Of a DNA stretch of 64,000 bases, positions 43,541 through 53,435 are shown in pieces. Within the stretch, counting starts at the first letter, position 1, and every line of letters begins with the position of its first letter. The translations under genes and the position numbers were made by a program. The notes below the pieces were generated by a model, which was not told the origin of the DNA, made no database searches, and saw nothing but the letters and a program-made list of their open reading frames with translations. This stretch comes from an uncultured Acetatifactor sp. (GTDB lineage: Bacteria; Bacillota; Clostridia; Lachnospirales; Lachnospiraceae): positions 1-64,000 of the forward strand of contig CAKSAM010000012.1 in NCBI GenBank assembly GCA_934436245.1, in the 5' to 3' direction.

Positions 43541-45580
43541 ATGAAAATGAAAAAAGCGGATATCGGCATAGCAATTTATATTATGGCGGCCATTATCATG
43601 TTTATTGTGCCAATACCTTCCTGGCTGCTGGATATTTTACTGGCGATCAATATCTCTGTTGCATTGACGATCCTGTTTGCAACGATGTTCAGTAAGGAAG
43701 TACTGGATATGTCCTTCTTCCCTACGATGCTGCTGTTTACCACAATCTTCCGTATTGCACTGAATACCTCATCCACCCGTCTGATCCTAAGAGACGGTAA
43801 TGCCGGTAATGTCGTGGAGACCTTCGGCGAATTCGTAGGTGGCGGTGATCTGGTCATCGGCGTGATCATCTTCATTATTCTGATCCTGATCCAGTTCATG
43901 GTCATCAACAAAGGTTCCGAACGTGTATCCGAAGTAACCGCAAGATTTACACTGGATGCCATGCCAGGTAAGCAGATGGCTATCGACGCAGATCTGAATA
44001 CCGGTGCCATTACGGATGCAGAGGCTAAGAAGCGCAGGGAAAAGATCCAGGAAGAAGCGAGCTTCTTCGGCTCCATGGATGGTGCCGTAAAATACGTAAA
44101 GGGAGATGCTGTGGCAGGTCTTCTGATTACCGCAATTAATATTGTGGGTGGCATCATTATGGGAATGACAAGACAGGGTATGGATATTACGGCTGCCCTG
44201 AATAAATATGCGATACTTACGATTGGCGACGGCCTGGTCAGCCAGATCCCTTCCCTTTTAATTTCATTATCTACCGGTATTCTGGTGACGAAGGGAAGTA
44301 AGGATGCTGATTTTGGAACAACGCTGGTCAGCCAGCTGTTTGGAGTACCAAAGGCTCTGTATCTGGTAGGTGCCATGCTGGCAATCCTGGGATTTGTGAC
44401 ACAGTTAAATACTATTCTGTTTGTCGGATTGGGATTGGTATTCATTATCGTGGCCAGAAATATCGAAGGTACGCTCGAAACTGCAAAAATAGAACAGGAG
44501 GTTGACAGTGAAGAGGCCGCTGCCGAAGAAATCCGGCAGCCGGAGAATGTCAACAGCCTGCTGCAGGTGGATCCGATTGAACTGGAATTCGGTTATGGTA
44601 TTATTCCGCTGGCAGATGTGAATCAGGGAGGCGATCTGCTGGATCGAGTGGTAATGATCAGACGTCAGATTGCTCTGGAACTCGGTACTGTGGTTCCAAT
44701 CATTCGTCTGCGCGATAACATTCAGCTGAATCCCAATCAATATATTATTAAGATCAAGGGAATTCAGGTCAGCGAAGGAGAGATTTTATTTGACCATTAT
44801 ATGGCAATGAATCCCGGATATGTCGAAGAAGAAATCACGGGTATTCCTACCTTTGAGCCGTCTTTTCATCTGCCTGCGATCTGGATCACGGAGGGACAGA
44901 GAGAACGGGCGGAGAGCCTGGGCTATACCGTGGTAGATCCCCCATCCATTATTGCCACGCATCTGACAGAAATTATCAGACAGCATATTGCAGAACTGCT
45001 TACCAGACAGGATGTACAGAACCTTATCAACAATGTCAAAGAAAACAATTCTTCTCTGGTGGAGGAGCTGGTTCCCAAGCTATTGGGGCTTGGTGAAATA
45101 CAGAAGGTATTGCAGAATCTTCTGAAAGAGGGAATTTCCATCAGAGATCTGCTGACCATACTGGAAACACTGGCAGATTATGCACCTACGACCAGAGATA
45201 CGGATATTCTCACGGAATATGTAAGACAGAGTCTGAAACGTGCAATCTCTACCAAATACTTCCTTTCTCATGAAACGACCAGTGTGCTTACACTGGATCC
45301 CAAAGTGGAACAGGAGATCATGGGCAGTGTGAAACAGACAGAGACAGGGGCATTTCTGAATCTGGATCCTGCCAGAAGCAAGAAAATTCTGAATGCTGTA
45401 GGCGAAGAAATGAAAAAGCTGGAAAACATGGGCAAAACTCCTATCATTATTACATCACCGATTGTGAGAATGTATTTTAAACGTCTGACAGAAGATTACT
45501 ATCCGGATCTGGTGGTAGTATCTTACAATGAAGTGGAATCCAATGTGGAATTGCAATCTGTGGGTATGGTCACAGCTTAA
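43541..45580 (+). CDS. flhA: Flagellar export protein FlhA
   Basis: 679 aa. The N-terminal half has about eight membrane helices and the conserved FHIPEP-type loop (FPTMLLFTTIFRIALNTSSTRLIL, 43726-43797). The C-terminal cytoplasmic half (about 340-679) docks chaperone-substrate complexes. Excellent SD AAAGGAGG. Length is normal. Confidence 0.97.
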   Translation: MKMKKADIGIAIYIMAAIIMFIVPIPSWLLDILLAINISVALTILFATMFSKEVLDMSFFPTMLLFTTIFRIALNTSSTRLILRDGNAGNVVETFGEFVGGGDLVIGVIIFIILILIQFMVINKGSERVSEVTARFTLDAMPGKQMAIDADLNTGAITDAEAKKRREKIQEEASFFGSMDGAVKYVKGDAVAGLLITAINIVGGIIMGMTRQGMDITAALNKYAILTIGDGLVSQIPSLLISLSTGILVTKGSKDADFGTTLVSQLFGVPKALYLVGAMLAILGFVTQLNTILFVGLGLVFIIVARNIEGTLETAKIEQEVDSEEAAAEEIRQPENVNSLLQVDPIELEFGYGIIPLADVNQGGDLLDRVVMIRRQIALELGTVVPIIRLRDNIQLNPNQYIIKIKGIQVSEGEILFDHYMAMNPGYVEEEITGIPTFEPSFHLPAIWITEGQRERAESLGYTVVDPPSIIATHLTEIIRQHIAELLTRQDVQNLINNVKENNSSLVEELVPKLLGLGEIQKVLQNLLKEGISIRDLLTILETLADYAPTTRDTDILTEYVRQSLKRAISTKYFLSHETTSVLTLDPKVEQEIMGSVKQTETGAFLNLDPARSKKILNAVGEEMKKLENMGKTPIIITSPIVRMYFKRLTEDYYPDLVVVSYNEVESNVELQSVGMVTA

Positions 45581-45620
45581 AGGGTAAGCACATTGAACCG
45601 ACACAGAGATGAGGAACAGT

Positions 45621-46853
45621 ATGATAATTAAGAAATTTACGGGGAAGACAGAAGCAGAGGCAGCTGAAGCAGCCAAAAAAGAGTTAGGAAACGGTCTGGT
45701 GATCATGAATGTCCGTGAGGTAAAAAAGAAAGGTCTGTTTTCCTTCCTTTCACCGAAGCAGATAGAAGTCACAGCAGCTTTGGAAGAAGAGAGCCCTCAG
45801 AGACAACAGGGAAGCAGCAGACTTGTTACGCTTCAGGAGGCAGGCACCGGGAAAAATGTGTCCATCAGAAACAGCACAGAGAATATCGAGAGAAAGCTGG
45901 ATAGTCTGCAGACACTTCTGGAAAGTCAGCTGAACAATAGAAATTCAGATGACGGAGAAAAGGAAAAAACTTCCGAAATTCAAAAAGAAAAGATGGATGA
46001 AGAAGAGCAGCAGGGTGTAGAAAAGCAGGCACAAAATGAAGATGAACAGAACCCGGAACAGGATAAGTTCATCAGACTTTTATATAATAAAATGCTGGAT
46101 AATGAAATGGATGAGAAATATGTCAACAGTATTTTAGAGGACGCTTCAAAGACCAAGAAGGCAGATCTTCCGTTTGATTATCTTCTGGCAAACATTTATC
46201 AGAAAATGGTGCTGAAATTCGGAAAATCCGAAGGAATCACTCCGGCGGAGAATGGACCGAGGATCGTATGGTTCATAGGACCTACCGGTGTGGGAAAGAC
46301 GACCACCATAGCCAAGCTGGCAGGCAGGTACTGCGTGGAGGAAAAAAAGAAGGTGGCACTTCTCACAGCGGACACCTATCGTATTGCGGCAGCGGAGCAG
46401 TTAAGAACCTATGCAAATATTCTGGAGACTCCTTTCAGAGTAATTTACACACCGGAAGAATTGCAGGCGGCAATTGATGATTATTGGGATTGTGATTATA
46501 TTTTTATAGATACAGCGGGGAGATCTCATCAGAATGCGGAACAACTGGAGAAGATGAAGGAAATGGTTGCCGGTTTAAAAAGACCGGAAAAATACCAGGT
46601 ATTTCTGGTACTGAGCGCAACCACAAAATATAGGGATCTCCAGAAAATCGCAGATTGTTATGGTAAGATTGCAGATTATGAGCTGATTTTTACCAAGTTA
46701 GATGAAACAGAGGCAGTGGGGAATCTGCTGAACATGAAGCTCTATACAGGCGCACAGATCGCATATGTGACCTGTGGACAGAACGTTCCGGATGATATGG
46801 AGATGTTCAATCCGCAGAAAACGGTGAAACAGATCCTTGGAGGTAAGGAATAG
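45621..46853 (+). CDS. flhF: SRP-like GTPase FlhF
   Basis: FlhF sets flagellar position and number together with FlhG. 410 aa: N-terminal B domain (IIKKFTGKTEAEAAEAAKKELG), a Glu/Gln-rich linker (about 85-145), and the NG GTPase domain with GPTGVGKTTTIAKLAG (about 220-235), DTAGRS and TKLDE. ATG 45621 has GAGGA 5 nt upstream. Linked to flhA and flhG in the standard order. Confidence 0.95.
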   Translation: MIIKKFTGKTEAEAAEAAKKELGNGLVIMNVREVKKKGLFSFLSPKQIEVTAALEEESPQRQQGSSRLVTLQEAGTGKNVSIRNSTENIERKLDSLQTLLESQLNNRNSDDGEKEKTSEIQKEKMDEEEQQGVEKQAQNEDEQNPEQDKFIRLLYNKMLDNEMDEKYVNSILEDASKTKKADLPFDYLLANIYQKMVLKFGKSEGITPAENGPRIVWFIGPTGVGKTTTIAKLAGRYCVEEKKKVALLTADTYRIAAAEQLRTYANILETPFRVIYTPEELQAAIDDYWDCDYIFIDTAGRSHQNAEQLEKMKEMVAGLKRPEKYQVFLVLSATTKYRDLQKIADCYGKIADYELIFTKLDETEAVGNLLNMKLYTGAQIAYVTCGQNVPDDMEMFNPQKTVKQILGGKE

Positions 46854-46878
46854 GGCTTTTACAGAAAGGCGCAGGAAA

Positions 46879-47769
46879 ATGGATCAGGCGGAACAGCTAA
46901 GGATTATTAAAGCGAATAACCAAATAAGACCTACTGCAAGAATCATTACCGTTACTTCAGGCAAGGGCGGTGTGGGAAAATCCAATATGTCCATCAATCT
47001 GGCAATTCAATTCCGCAAAATGGGGAAGAGAGTGATCATTTTAGATGCAGACTTCGGGCTGGCGAATATTGAGATTATGTTTGGAGCAATACCGAAGCAT
47101 AATTTGTGTGACCTGGTATACGAAGGAAAAAGTATCAGTGACATTATTACCTGGGGTCCGATGGAGGTGGGATTTATCTCCGGTGGTTCCGGAATAGCCG
47201 GAATGTCTAATCTTGGAAAAGATGCTCTTACCTGCATTATACAGAACCTGGCAGAACTGGATGCTTTGACGGATGTTATTATTGTGGATACCGGAGCCGG
47301 AATATCAGACAGTGTGTTGGAATTCCTGGTAGCAAGCGGAGAAGTATTGCTGGTAACAACACCGGAGCCTACATCTATTACAGATTCCTATTCTTTGCTG
47401 AAGGCATTGTACAGACATCCGAGATTTCAGGCGGATTTTACGAAAGTAAAGATGGTGGCAAACAGGACCAGTAACATTAAGGAAGGACAGGTACTGTTTG
47501 ATAAACTGAATGCGGTAGTGACCAGATACTTAAAAATACCGATGACATATTTAGGATGCGTACCACAGGATCCGCAGGTTATGCAGGCAGTCATGCAGCA
47601 GATACCTGTGTCCATCCAGAATCCGGGTGCAAAATCAAGTCAGGCATATCAGCGGATTGCGGAAAGATTGTGCGAGAAGGAAGAAGAGCAACAGCCCAGA
47701 CGGGGGATGGCGGCATTTTTCTCACATATCATAGGTACGAGAAACGGAGCAATAAAACAACCCAAATAA
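46879..47769 (+). CDS. flhG: MinD-like ATPase FlhG (YlxH)
   Basis: Partner of FlhF. 296 aa. The deviant Walker A TSGKGGVGKS is at residues 27-36, VIILDADFGLANIE follows, and IIVDTGAGIS is the Walker B region. The short N-terminus (DQAEQLRIIKANNQ) is the part that activates FlhF in homologues. ATG 46879 behind GCAGGAAA; the ATG-less upstream extension is not needed. Confidence 0.94.
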   Translation: MDQAEQLRIIKANNQIRPTARIITVTSGKGGVGKSNMSINLAIQFRKMGKRVIILDADFGLANIEIMFGAIPKHNLCDLVYEGKSISDIITWGPMEVGFISGGSGIAGMSNLGKDALTCIIQNLAELDALTDVIIVDTGAGISDSVLEFLVASGEVLLVTTPEPTSITDSYSLLKALYRHPRFQADFTKVKMVANRTSNIKEGQVLFDKLNAVVTRYLKIPMTYLGCVPQDPQVMQAVMQQIPVSIQNPGAKSSQAYQRIAERLCEKEEEQQPRRGMAAFFSHIIGTRNGAIKQPK

Positions 47770-47785
47770 GTGAGGTATACACATT

Positions 47786-48517
47786 ATGTTGTCCAGATTT
47801 GTACAGGAAGGATCTAAAATAGAACTTCGTACCCTGGAGCGTGGGATCGAAGAAAAAGGAGCGGAAAAAGCGGCAAAAGTATATCAAAGCCGTGTACTTC
47901 AGATCCTGTCGGAGGATACACTGGAAATTGCCATGCCGATGGAGCAGACGAGACTGATACTTTTACCGGTGGATTCGGAATATGATATAATCTTTTTTGA
48001 GGAGAACAGCCTCTATCAATGCTTTGCGAGGATCATAGACCGTTATAAGAGTAATAATGTCTATGTTCTGGTCATGGAACTGACCAGTAATTTAAGAAAA
48101 TATCAGAGAAGAGAATATTATCGTTTCAGCTGTGTTCTGGATATGTGCGCCAGAAATCTTGAGGAAGAAGAAATACAGGCACTGGAAGAAAATTCTCCTT
48201 ATGAATTGCAGCCGGGGCTTCCTTTAAAACATAGTGTGATCGTGGATATCAGTGGTGGCGGATTAAGATTTATGTCCTCTCAGAGATATGAACCCGGAAG
48301 TCTGATCCTGTGCAGCTATCATCTGCTGAAGGATGGGGAACGAAAAAAGTATGAGGTGGTTGGCAAGGTGCTGGCGGTGAAGGAACTGGAAAACCGCAAG
48401 GGAACCTTTGAACACAGAGTTCAGTATTACAATCTGGATATTAATACCAGAGAAGAGATCATCCGCTTCATTTTTGAAGAGGAACGCAAGAGCCGGAAAA
48501 AGGAGAGATTGGATTAA
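47786..48517 (+). CDS. PilZ-domain c-di-GMP receptor (YcgR/DgrA-like)
   Basis: 243 aa with an N-terminal YcgR-type domain and a C-terminal PilZ domain. The c-di-GMP binding motifs are intact: RxxxR at R109-R113 (QRREYYR) and DxSxxG at D154-G159 (VDISGGGLRF). In Bacillus, YpfA/DgrA slows the flagellar motor when c-di-GMP rises; a similar brake is inferred. One-base overlap with cheB (TAATG). Confidence 0.9.
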   Translation: MLSRFVQEGSKIELRTLERGIEEKGAEKAAKVYQSRVLQILSEDTLEIAMPMEQTRLILLPVDSEYDIIFFEENSLYQCFARIIDRYKSNNVYVLVMELTSNLRKYQRREYYRFSCVLDMCARNLEEEEIQALEENSPYELQPGLPLKHSVIVDISGGGLRFMSSQRYEPGSLILCSYHLLKDGERKKYEVVGKVLAVKELENRKGTFEHRVQYYNLDINTREEIIRFIFEEERKSRKKERLD

Positions 48518-49599
48518 TGCCAAAAAAAATATTAGTTGTTGATGACTCTGCACTCATGAGAAGAGTGTTGTGTGATATAATAGATGCAGACATAAGGTTC
48601 CAGGTAGTTGACAGGGCTAAAGATGGAATTGAGGCTTTTGATCTGTTAAGCAGAAACAGCTATGATGCTGTGGTACTGGATGTAAATATGCCGCGCATGA
48701 ATGGACTGCAGCTTCTTCAGGAGCTTAGAAAGTATAAAATCCCGGCGCGGGTGATGATGGCAAGTACCGATACGATGGAAGGTGCCAGAACCACTCTGGA
48801 TGCTCTGGAATTGGGAGCACTGGATTTCGTACATAAGCCGGACAGCGCAGTAGACTGTCGGGGCGAGAATTTCCGAAGAGAATTCCTGCGGACACTGAAT
48901 GTTGTGGCAAACAGTAAACTGCCGGTATTTACAGCCGAAGAGAAGCTTACGGAGGAAAAGGGCACGGTAAATGAGATGATGAAGATCATCAATCATCATC
49001 CGGTCAGCGTGTCAGGCAGTAAGATTGTAGCCATTGCCAGCTCCACAGGAGGTCCCAAGTCTCTGCAGTCAGTGATTCCGTTATTACCGGCAAATCTCGA
49101 TGCACCGGTACTTGTCGTACAGCACATGCCGGCAGGATTTACAGCATCTCTTGCAGAGAGGCTGGATAATCTGAGTCAGCTTCATGTGAAAGAAGCGGCA
49201 GAAGGCGAAGAACTGAAAAAGGGATGGGCCTATATTGCCATGGGTGGCAGGCACCTTAATGTTGTTACTTCTCCGGCAGGACGACATACGATACATCTGT
49301 CGGAGGAACCTTACAGGGAAGGTGTCAGACCCTGCGCTAATTATATGTATGAATCTCTGCAGAACAGCCGGTTTGATACAGTTGTATGTGCTGTCATGAC
49401 GGGAATGGGTGCAGATGGAACGGAAGGCATCAGTAAATTAAAAACTTCCAAAAAGTCATATGTAATTGCACAGGATCAGGACACAAGTGTTGTATTTGGA
49501 ATGCCTAAAAGTATTATCGCAGCCGGGCTTGCAGATCAGGTGGTACCACTGGATCAGATAGCCCAGGAGATTATACTGCATGTAGGAGTAAGCAAATAA
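48517..49599 (+). CDS. cheB: Chemotaxis protein-glutamate methylesterase CheB
   Basis: 360 aa. Receiver domain with D9-D10 and phosphosite D55; C-terminal methylesterase/deamidase domain with SSTGGPKSLQ (catalytic Ser), QHMPAGFTASLAERLD (His) and MTGMGADGTEG (Asp). Starts on the last base of the pilZ gene. The matching methyltransferase CheR is not in the window. Confidence 0.96.
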   Translation: MPKKILVVDDSALMRRVLCDIIDADIRFQVVDRAKDGIEAFDLLSRNSYDAVVLDVNMPRMNGLQLLQELRKYKIPARVMMASTDTMEGARTTLDALELGALDFVHKPDSAVDCRGENFRREFLRTLNVVANSKLPVFTAEEKLTEEKGTVNEMMKIINHHPVSVSGSKIVAIASSTGGPKSLQSVIPLLPANLDAPVLVVQHMPAGFTASLAERLDNLSQLHVKEAAEGEELKKGWAYIAMGGRHLNVVTSPAGRHTIHLSEEPYREGVRPCANYMYESLQNSRFDTVVCAVMTGMGADGTEGISKLKTSKKSYVIAQDQDTSVVFGMPKSIIAAGLADQVVPLDQIAQEIILHVGVSK

Positions 49600-49646
49600 T
49601 AAATGTCGTTTCCGGCAATACCGAGACCGGCAGAATGGAGGAAGAG

Positions 49647-51755
49647 ATGGACGTAAGCCAATATCTTGAAATTTTTCTGGATGAAACAAATGAGCATCTG
49701 CAGAATCTGAACACACAGATTCTGGAACTGGAGTCAGATCCTGAGAACATGGATAATATTAATGAAATATTCCGTGCAGCGCATTCCTTAAAGGGGATGG
49801 CAGGAACCATGGGCTACAAGCGTATGCAGAATCTGACCCATGATATGGAAAATGTTTTTTCTGAGGTGCGTAACGGTAACATTAAGGTAAAACCGGAAAT
49901 GATTGATGTATTGTTTCAGTGTCTGGATGCCTTGGAAGAGTATAAGAATAATATCCAGGAGACTTCAGATGAAGGGACCAATGATAACGAGAATCTGATC
50001 AAGGCACTGAATGATATTCTCAATGGGAGCAAGACAGAAACAGCAGCTCCTGCTGCAAAGGAAGAGACTCCTGCCGCTGCAGCACCCACTGATGCCGCTG
50101 CAGACGGTGTTGAAAAATGGAATGACATTGCGTTTGACGACAGCCAGATCCGCGTGATCAAGGAAGCCATGAAGCAGGGTAAAAATGTATATGGCATTAA
50201 TGTTGTGGTTCAGGATAGCTGTATTCTGAAGGCAGCCAGAGCTTTTCTGGTATTTAAGGCAGTGGAGGAAAAGGGTGAGATCATTGTATCTATGCCCAGT
50301 GCACAGGATGTAGAAGATGAGAAGTTTGACAAGGATTTCACTTTGATTATTTTGTCAGACTATTCTCTGGACGAAATCATCAAGGCTGCCGAGAGTGTAT
50401 CTGAGATCGCACAGGTTACCGGTGCTGTATTGGAACTTGAAAAAACGAAAAATTACCACGCTGAAGAAGAGACTCCGGAACCTGCATCCGAGAAAAAGGA
50501 AGAAGTGGCTGAAGTAAAAGCAGAACCTAGTAAAGAGGAGAAAAAGCCTGCAGCAAAGACTCCGGAGAAAAAACAGGCAAACAAACCGGCAAACAAACCG
50601 GTAGTAAACCGTACGGTACGTGTGGACATTGAAAAACTGGATTCTCTGATGAACCTGGTAAGTGAGCTGATCATAGCAAAGAACTCTCTGGTAGCAGCTT
50701 CCAGTAATGATCAGGGGAATAATTCCGCATTTAATGAGCAGATCGAATATCTGGAAAATGTAACGACAAACCTGCATGAATCCGTCATGAAGGTACGAAT
50801 GGTACCTATTGAGAGCGTTGTTGTGAAGTTCCCCAGAATGATCCGTGATCTGTCCAAGAAGCTGGATAAGAAGATGGAACTGTACATGACCGGTGAAGAG
50901 ACTGAACTGGATCGTACAGTAGTAGATGAGATCGGAGATCCGCTGATGCATTTGCTGCGTAACTCCGCAGATCATGGCCTGGAGTCAGCAGAAGTACGTG
51001 CACAGCGGGGCAAACCTGAGCAGGGATCTATCTTCCTGGATGCTTATCAGGATGGCAATAACGTAGTCATCGAGGTAAGAGATGATGGTAACGGTATTGA
51101 TGTGGAAGCTGTTAAAAACAAAGCAATCGAAAGAAATCTGGTAACACCGGAACAGGCAGCCAATATGCCGGAGAAGGATATTATCAACCTGCTGTTCCAG
51201 CCCGGATTCTCTACTTCCGAAAAGGTGACGGATGTATCCGGAAGAGGTGTAGGTCTGGATGTCGTGAAGTCCAAGATCGAATCCTTAAGCGGTGAAGTAG
51301 AAGTGAAATCAAAATGGGGAGAGGGAAGTACCTGGACAATCCGTCTGCCGTTAACACTTGCTATCATTCAGGCATTAATGGTAGTAGTAGGCGGAGAAAA
51401 GTATGCGATTTCCCTGGGATCCATTCAGACGATTGAAGATATTTCACCCAGTGATATCAAACTGGTAGAGAACAAAGAAGTGATTAATTTAAGAGGAACT
51501 GTAATCCCCCTGATCCGTCTGACAGAGGTACTGGATGTACAAAGCACCAAATCCCCGGAGGACAACCTGATCGTGGTTATCGTGAAAAAGGGAGACAAGA
51601 TGGCCGGTCTTGTGATTGATGAGCTGATCGGACAGCAGGAGATTGTTATCAAATCTCTTGGTAAATATATTAAACAGTGTAAATTCATCAGTGGTGCTAC
51701 TATTCTTGGTGACGGCGAAGTAGCGTTGATCCTGGATGCCAATGCATTACTGTAA
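49647..51755 (+). CDS. cheA: Chemotaxis histidine kinase CheA
   Basis: 702 aa. Domains: HPt with H46 in AAHSLKGMAGTMG; P2 response-regulator docking (about 165-270); an Ala/Lys/Pro-rich linker; dimerisation (VRVDIEKLDSLMNLVSELI); HATPase with NSADHGLES, DDGNGID and GRGVGLDVVKS; CheW-like P5. ATG 49647 is preceded by GGAGG at 5 nt; ATG 49635 is in frame but lies just before that site. Confidence 0.97.
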   Translation: MDVSQYLEIFLDETNEHLQNLNTQILELESDPENMDNINEIFRAAHSLKGMAGTMGYKRMQNLTHDMENVFSEVRNGNIKVKPEMIDVLFQCLDALEEYKNNIQETSDEGTNDNENLIKALNDILNGSKTETAAPAAKEETPAAAAPTDAAADGVEKWNDIAFDDSQIRVIKEAMKQGKNVYGINVVVQDSCILKAARAFLVFKAVEEKGEIIVSMPSAQDVEDEKFDKDFTLIILSDYSLDEIIKAAESVSEIAQVTGAVLELEKTKNYHAEEETPEPASEKKEEVAEVKAEPSKEEKKPAAKTPEKKQANKPANKPVVNRTVRVDIEKLDSLMNLVSELIIAKNSLVAASSNDQGNNSAFNEQIEYLENVTTNLHESVMKVRMVPIESVVVKFPRMIRDLSKKLDKKMELYMTGEETELDRTVVDEIGDPLMHLLRNSADHGLESAEVRAQRGKPEQGSIFLDAYQDGNNVVIEVRDDGNGIDVEAVKNKAIERNLVTPEQAANMPEKDIINLLFQPGFSTSEKVTDVSGRGVGLDVVKSKIESLSGEVEVKSKWGEGSTWTIRLPLTLAIIQALMVVVGGEKYAISLGSIQTIEDISPSDIKLVENKEVINLRGTVIPLIRLTEVLDVQSTKSPEDNLIVVIVKKGDKMAGLVIDELIGQQEIVIKSLGKYIKQCKFISGATILGDGEVALILDANALL

Positions 51756-51763
51756 GGAGGGAG

Positions 51764-52267
51764 ATGACAGTTATGGAAGAACTTAGCATGATGAACCAGC
51801 AGTTAAAGGCTGGAGATGAGCGTAAAGTTGAGGAGGACTTTTTCCAGTATATTGTGATCCGCCTCGGAGATGAGCAATATGGTATCGATATTCGTTATAT
51901 TGATAATATTGTAAGAATGCAGCATATCACCAGAGTGCCCAAGGTACCTACATACCTGAAGGGAGTTATCAATCTTCGGGGAGAAGTATTGCCGGTAATG
52001 AGCCTGAGATTAAAGATGGGTCTGGAAGCAGATGAACTCACCCGGGCTACCAGAATTATTATTTTAAAACTGGAACAGCAGGGCAGTGTGGGAATTATTG
52101 TGGATGAGGTTAAGGAAGTAGTCACTCTCGGGACCAGTCAGATTGAAAAAATGTCACCCAGTACAGGGGAGAATAAAAAGAGCTTTATTACGGGAGTGGG
52201 TAAGCATAACGGAGAACTTGTTTCACTGCTTGATCTGAATTCCATTACGCTGGAGGAAAATGCATAA
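51764..52267 (+). CDS. cheW: Chemotaxis coupling protein CheW
   Basis: 167 aa with the CheW core FFQYIVIRLGDEQYGIDI..VKGVINLRGEVLPVMSLR-type strand pattern (YLKGVINLRGEVLPV). Links receptors to CheA. Two starts are possible: ATG 51764 is only 3 nt after AAGGAGG and ATG 51773 is 12 nt after it; neither spacing is ideal. Confidence 0.94.
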   Translation: MTVMEELSMMNQQLKAGDERKVEEDFFQYIVIRLGDEQYGIDIRYIDNIVRMQHITRVPKVPTYLKGVINLRGEVLPVMSLRLKMGLEADELTRATRIIILKLEQQGSVGIIVDEVKEVVTLGTSQIEKMSPSTGENKKSFITGVGKHNGELVSLLDLNSITLEENA

Positions 52268-52280
52268 AGGAGATTGATCC

Positions 52281-52901
52281 ATGGGAGATCTGAGTTTAGA
52301 GAGAGTTTCGGAAACATATCTGGATGTCTTGAAAGAAATAGGCAACATTGGGGCTGGCAACGCTATGACAGCACTCTCCCAGATGCTGAACTGTAAGGTG
52401 GATATGAAGGTACCTCAGGTAAAGCTTTTGGATTTTAATGAAGTAGGAGCATTGATGGGAGGAGAAGAACAGGTAATGGTAGGTGTCTTCCTTGGAGTAG
52501 AAGGAGACATTACCGGAAGTATGATGTTTCTGGTAGAACAGAATAGTGCCAAGCATCTTCTCCATAAAATTCTGGGAGATATGGTACAGAAAGATGGATT
52601 TTCGGAAATCGAGTTTTCTGCCATGCAGGAGATCGGAAATATCATTACGGGAGCGTATCTGAACTCATTGTCTACGCTGACCAACCTGACGATCATTCCC
52701 ACACCGCCATCTCTTACACTGGATATGGCAGGGGCTATTTTAAGTGTTCCGGCAATTGAATTCGGAACATTGGGGGATAAAATCCTGTTAATACAATCTC
52801 AATTCTATGATGAAGTTGAGATTGACGGATACTTTATTCTGGTTCCTGATATTGAATCTTATCCCAAGATATTAACATCTTTGGGAATACCTGTTGCATA
52901 A
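52281..52901 (+). CDS. cheC: CheY-P phosphatase CheC
   Basis: 206 aa. Both phosphatase signatures are present: DVLKEIGNIGAGNA and SAMQEIGNIITGAY, each with the downstream Pro. In Bacillus-type chemotaxis CheC dephosphorylates CheY-P and regulates CheD. SD AAAGGAG. Next gene is cheD, as expected. Confidence 0.96.
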   Translation: MGDLSLERVSETYLDVLKEIGNIGAGNAMTALSQMLNCKVDMKVPQVKLLDFNEVGALMGGEEQVMVGVFLGVEGDITGSMMFLVEQNSAKHLLHKILGDMVQKDGFSEIEFSAMQEIGNIITGAYLNSLSTLTNLTIIPTPPSLTLDMAGAILSVPAIEFGTLGDKILLIQSQFYDEVEIDGYFILVPDIESYPKILTSLGIPVA

Positions 52902-52927
52902 GACTACGGGAAAAGAAGGGGAGCAGA

Positions 52928-53416
52928 ATGAGCGAGATTATTAAGGTGGGTATGGCGGATCTCAAGACTTGCGTAAGCCCTGACGGAGTTACAACTCTGG
53001 GACTGGGTTCCTGCGTAGGAATAGCAATTCGCGATCCTGTAACAAAAATAGGCGGCCTGGCACATATCATGCTGCCGGACAGTACTACGATCCGCAACAG
53101 CAGTCAGAATATTGCAAAATTTGCAGATACCGGTATTGAAGAACTGGTGCGCCAGATGGAAAAGCTTGGTGCAAGAAAGGCAAGAATGGTTGCCAAGATT
53201 GCCGGAGGAGCTACCATGTTTACGTTCCAGGGACGGAATGACATGATGCAGGTGGGAGATCGTAATGTCGAAGCTGTAAAGAAAAAGCTAAAAGAAATCA
53301 ATATTCCTATTTTAGCGGAAGACACAGGTAAAAATTATGGAAGAACCGTAACCTTTTATCCGGAGACGGGGGAATTCCATATTCGTGCGGTAGGAAAGAA
53401 CGAATCCATTATCTGA
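52928..53416 (+). CDS. cheD: Chemoreceptor glutamine deamidase CheD
   Basis: 162 aa. Catalytic C29 in LGLGSCVGIAIRD and H46 in GGLAHIMLP are intact. CheD deamidates receptors and partners with CheC. The stop codon (53414-53416) lies in the loop of a perfect 13-bp hairpin. Confidence 0.96.
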   Translation: MSEIIKVGMADLKTCVSPDGVTTLGLGSCVGIAIRDPVTKIGGLAHIMLPDSTTIRNSSQNIAKFADTGIEELVRQMEKLGARKARMVAKIAGGATMFTFQGRNDMMQVGDRNVEAVKKKLKEINIPILAEDTGKNYGRTVTFYPETGEFHIRAVGKNESII

Positions 53417-53431
53417 CGGATAATGGATTCG
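53401..53431 (+). promoter_or_regulatory. Perfect 13-bp hairpin over the cheD stop codon
   Basis: CGAATCCATTATC (53401-53413) pairs with GATAATGGATTCG (53419-53431) with a TGACG loop containing the cheD TGA. No T-run follows. It ends 4 nt before the next start codon, so it could block or couple initiation there, or stabilise upstream mRNA. Confidence 0.7.
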
Positions 53432-53435
53432 TCTG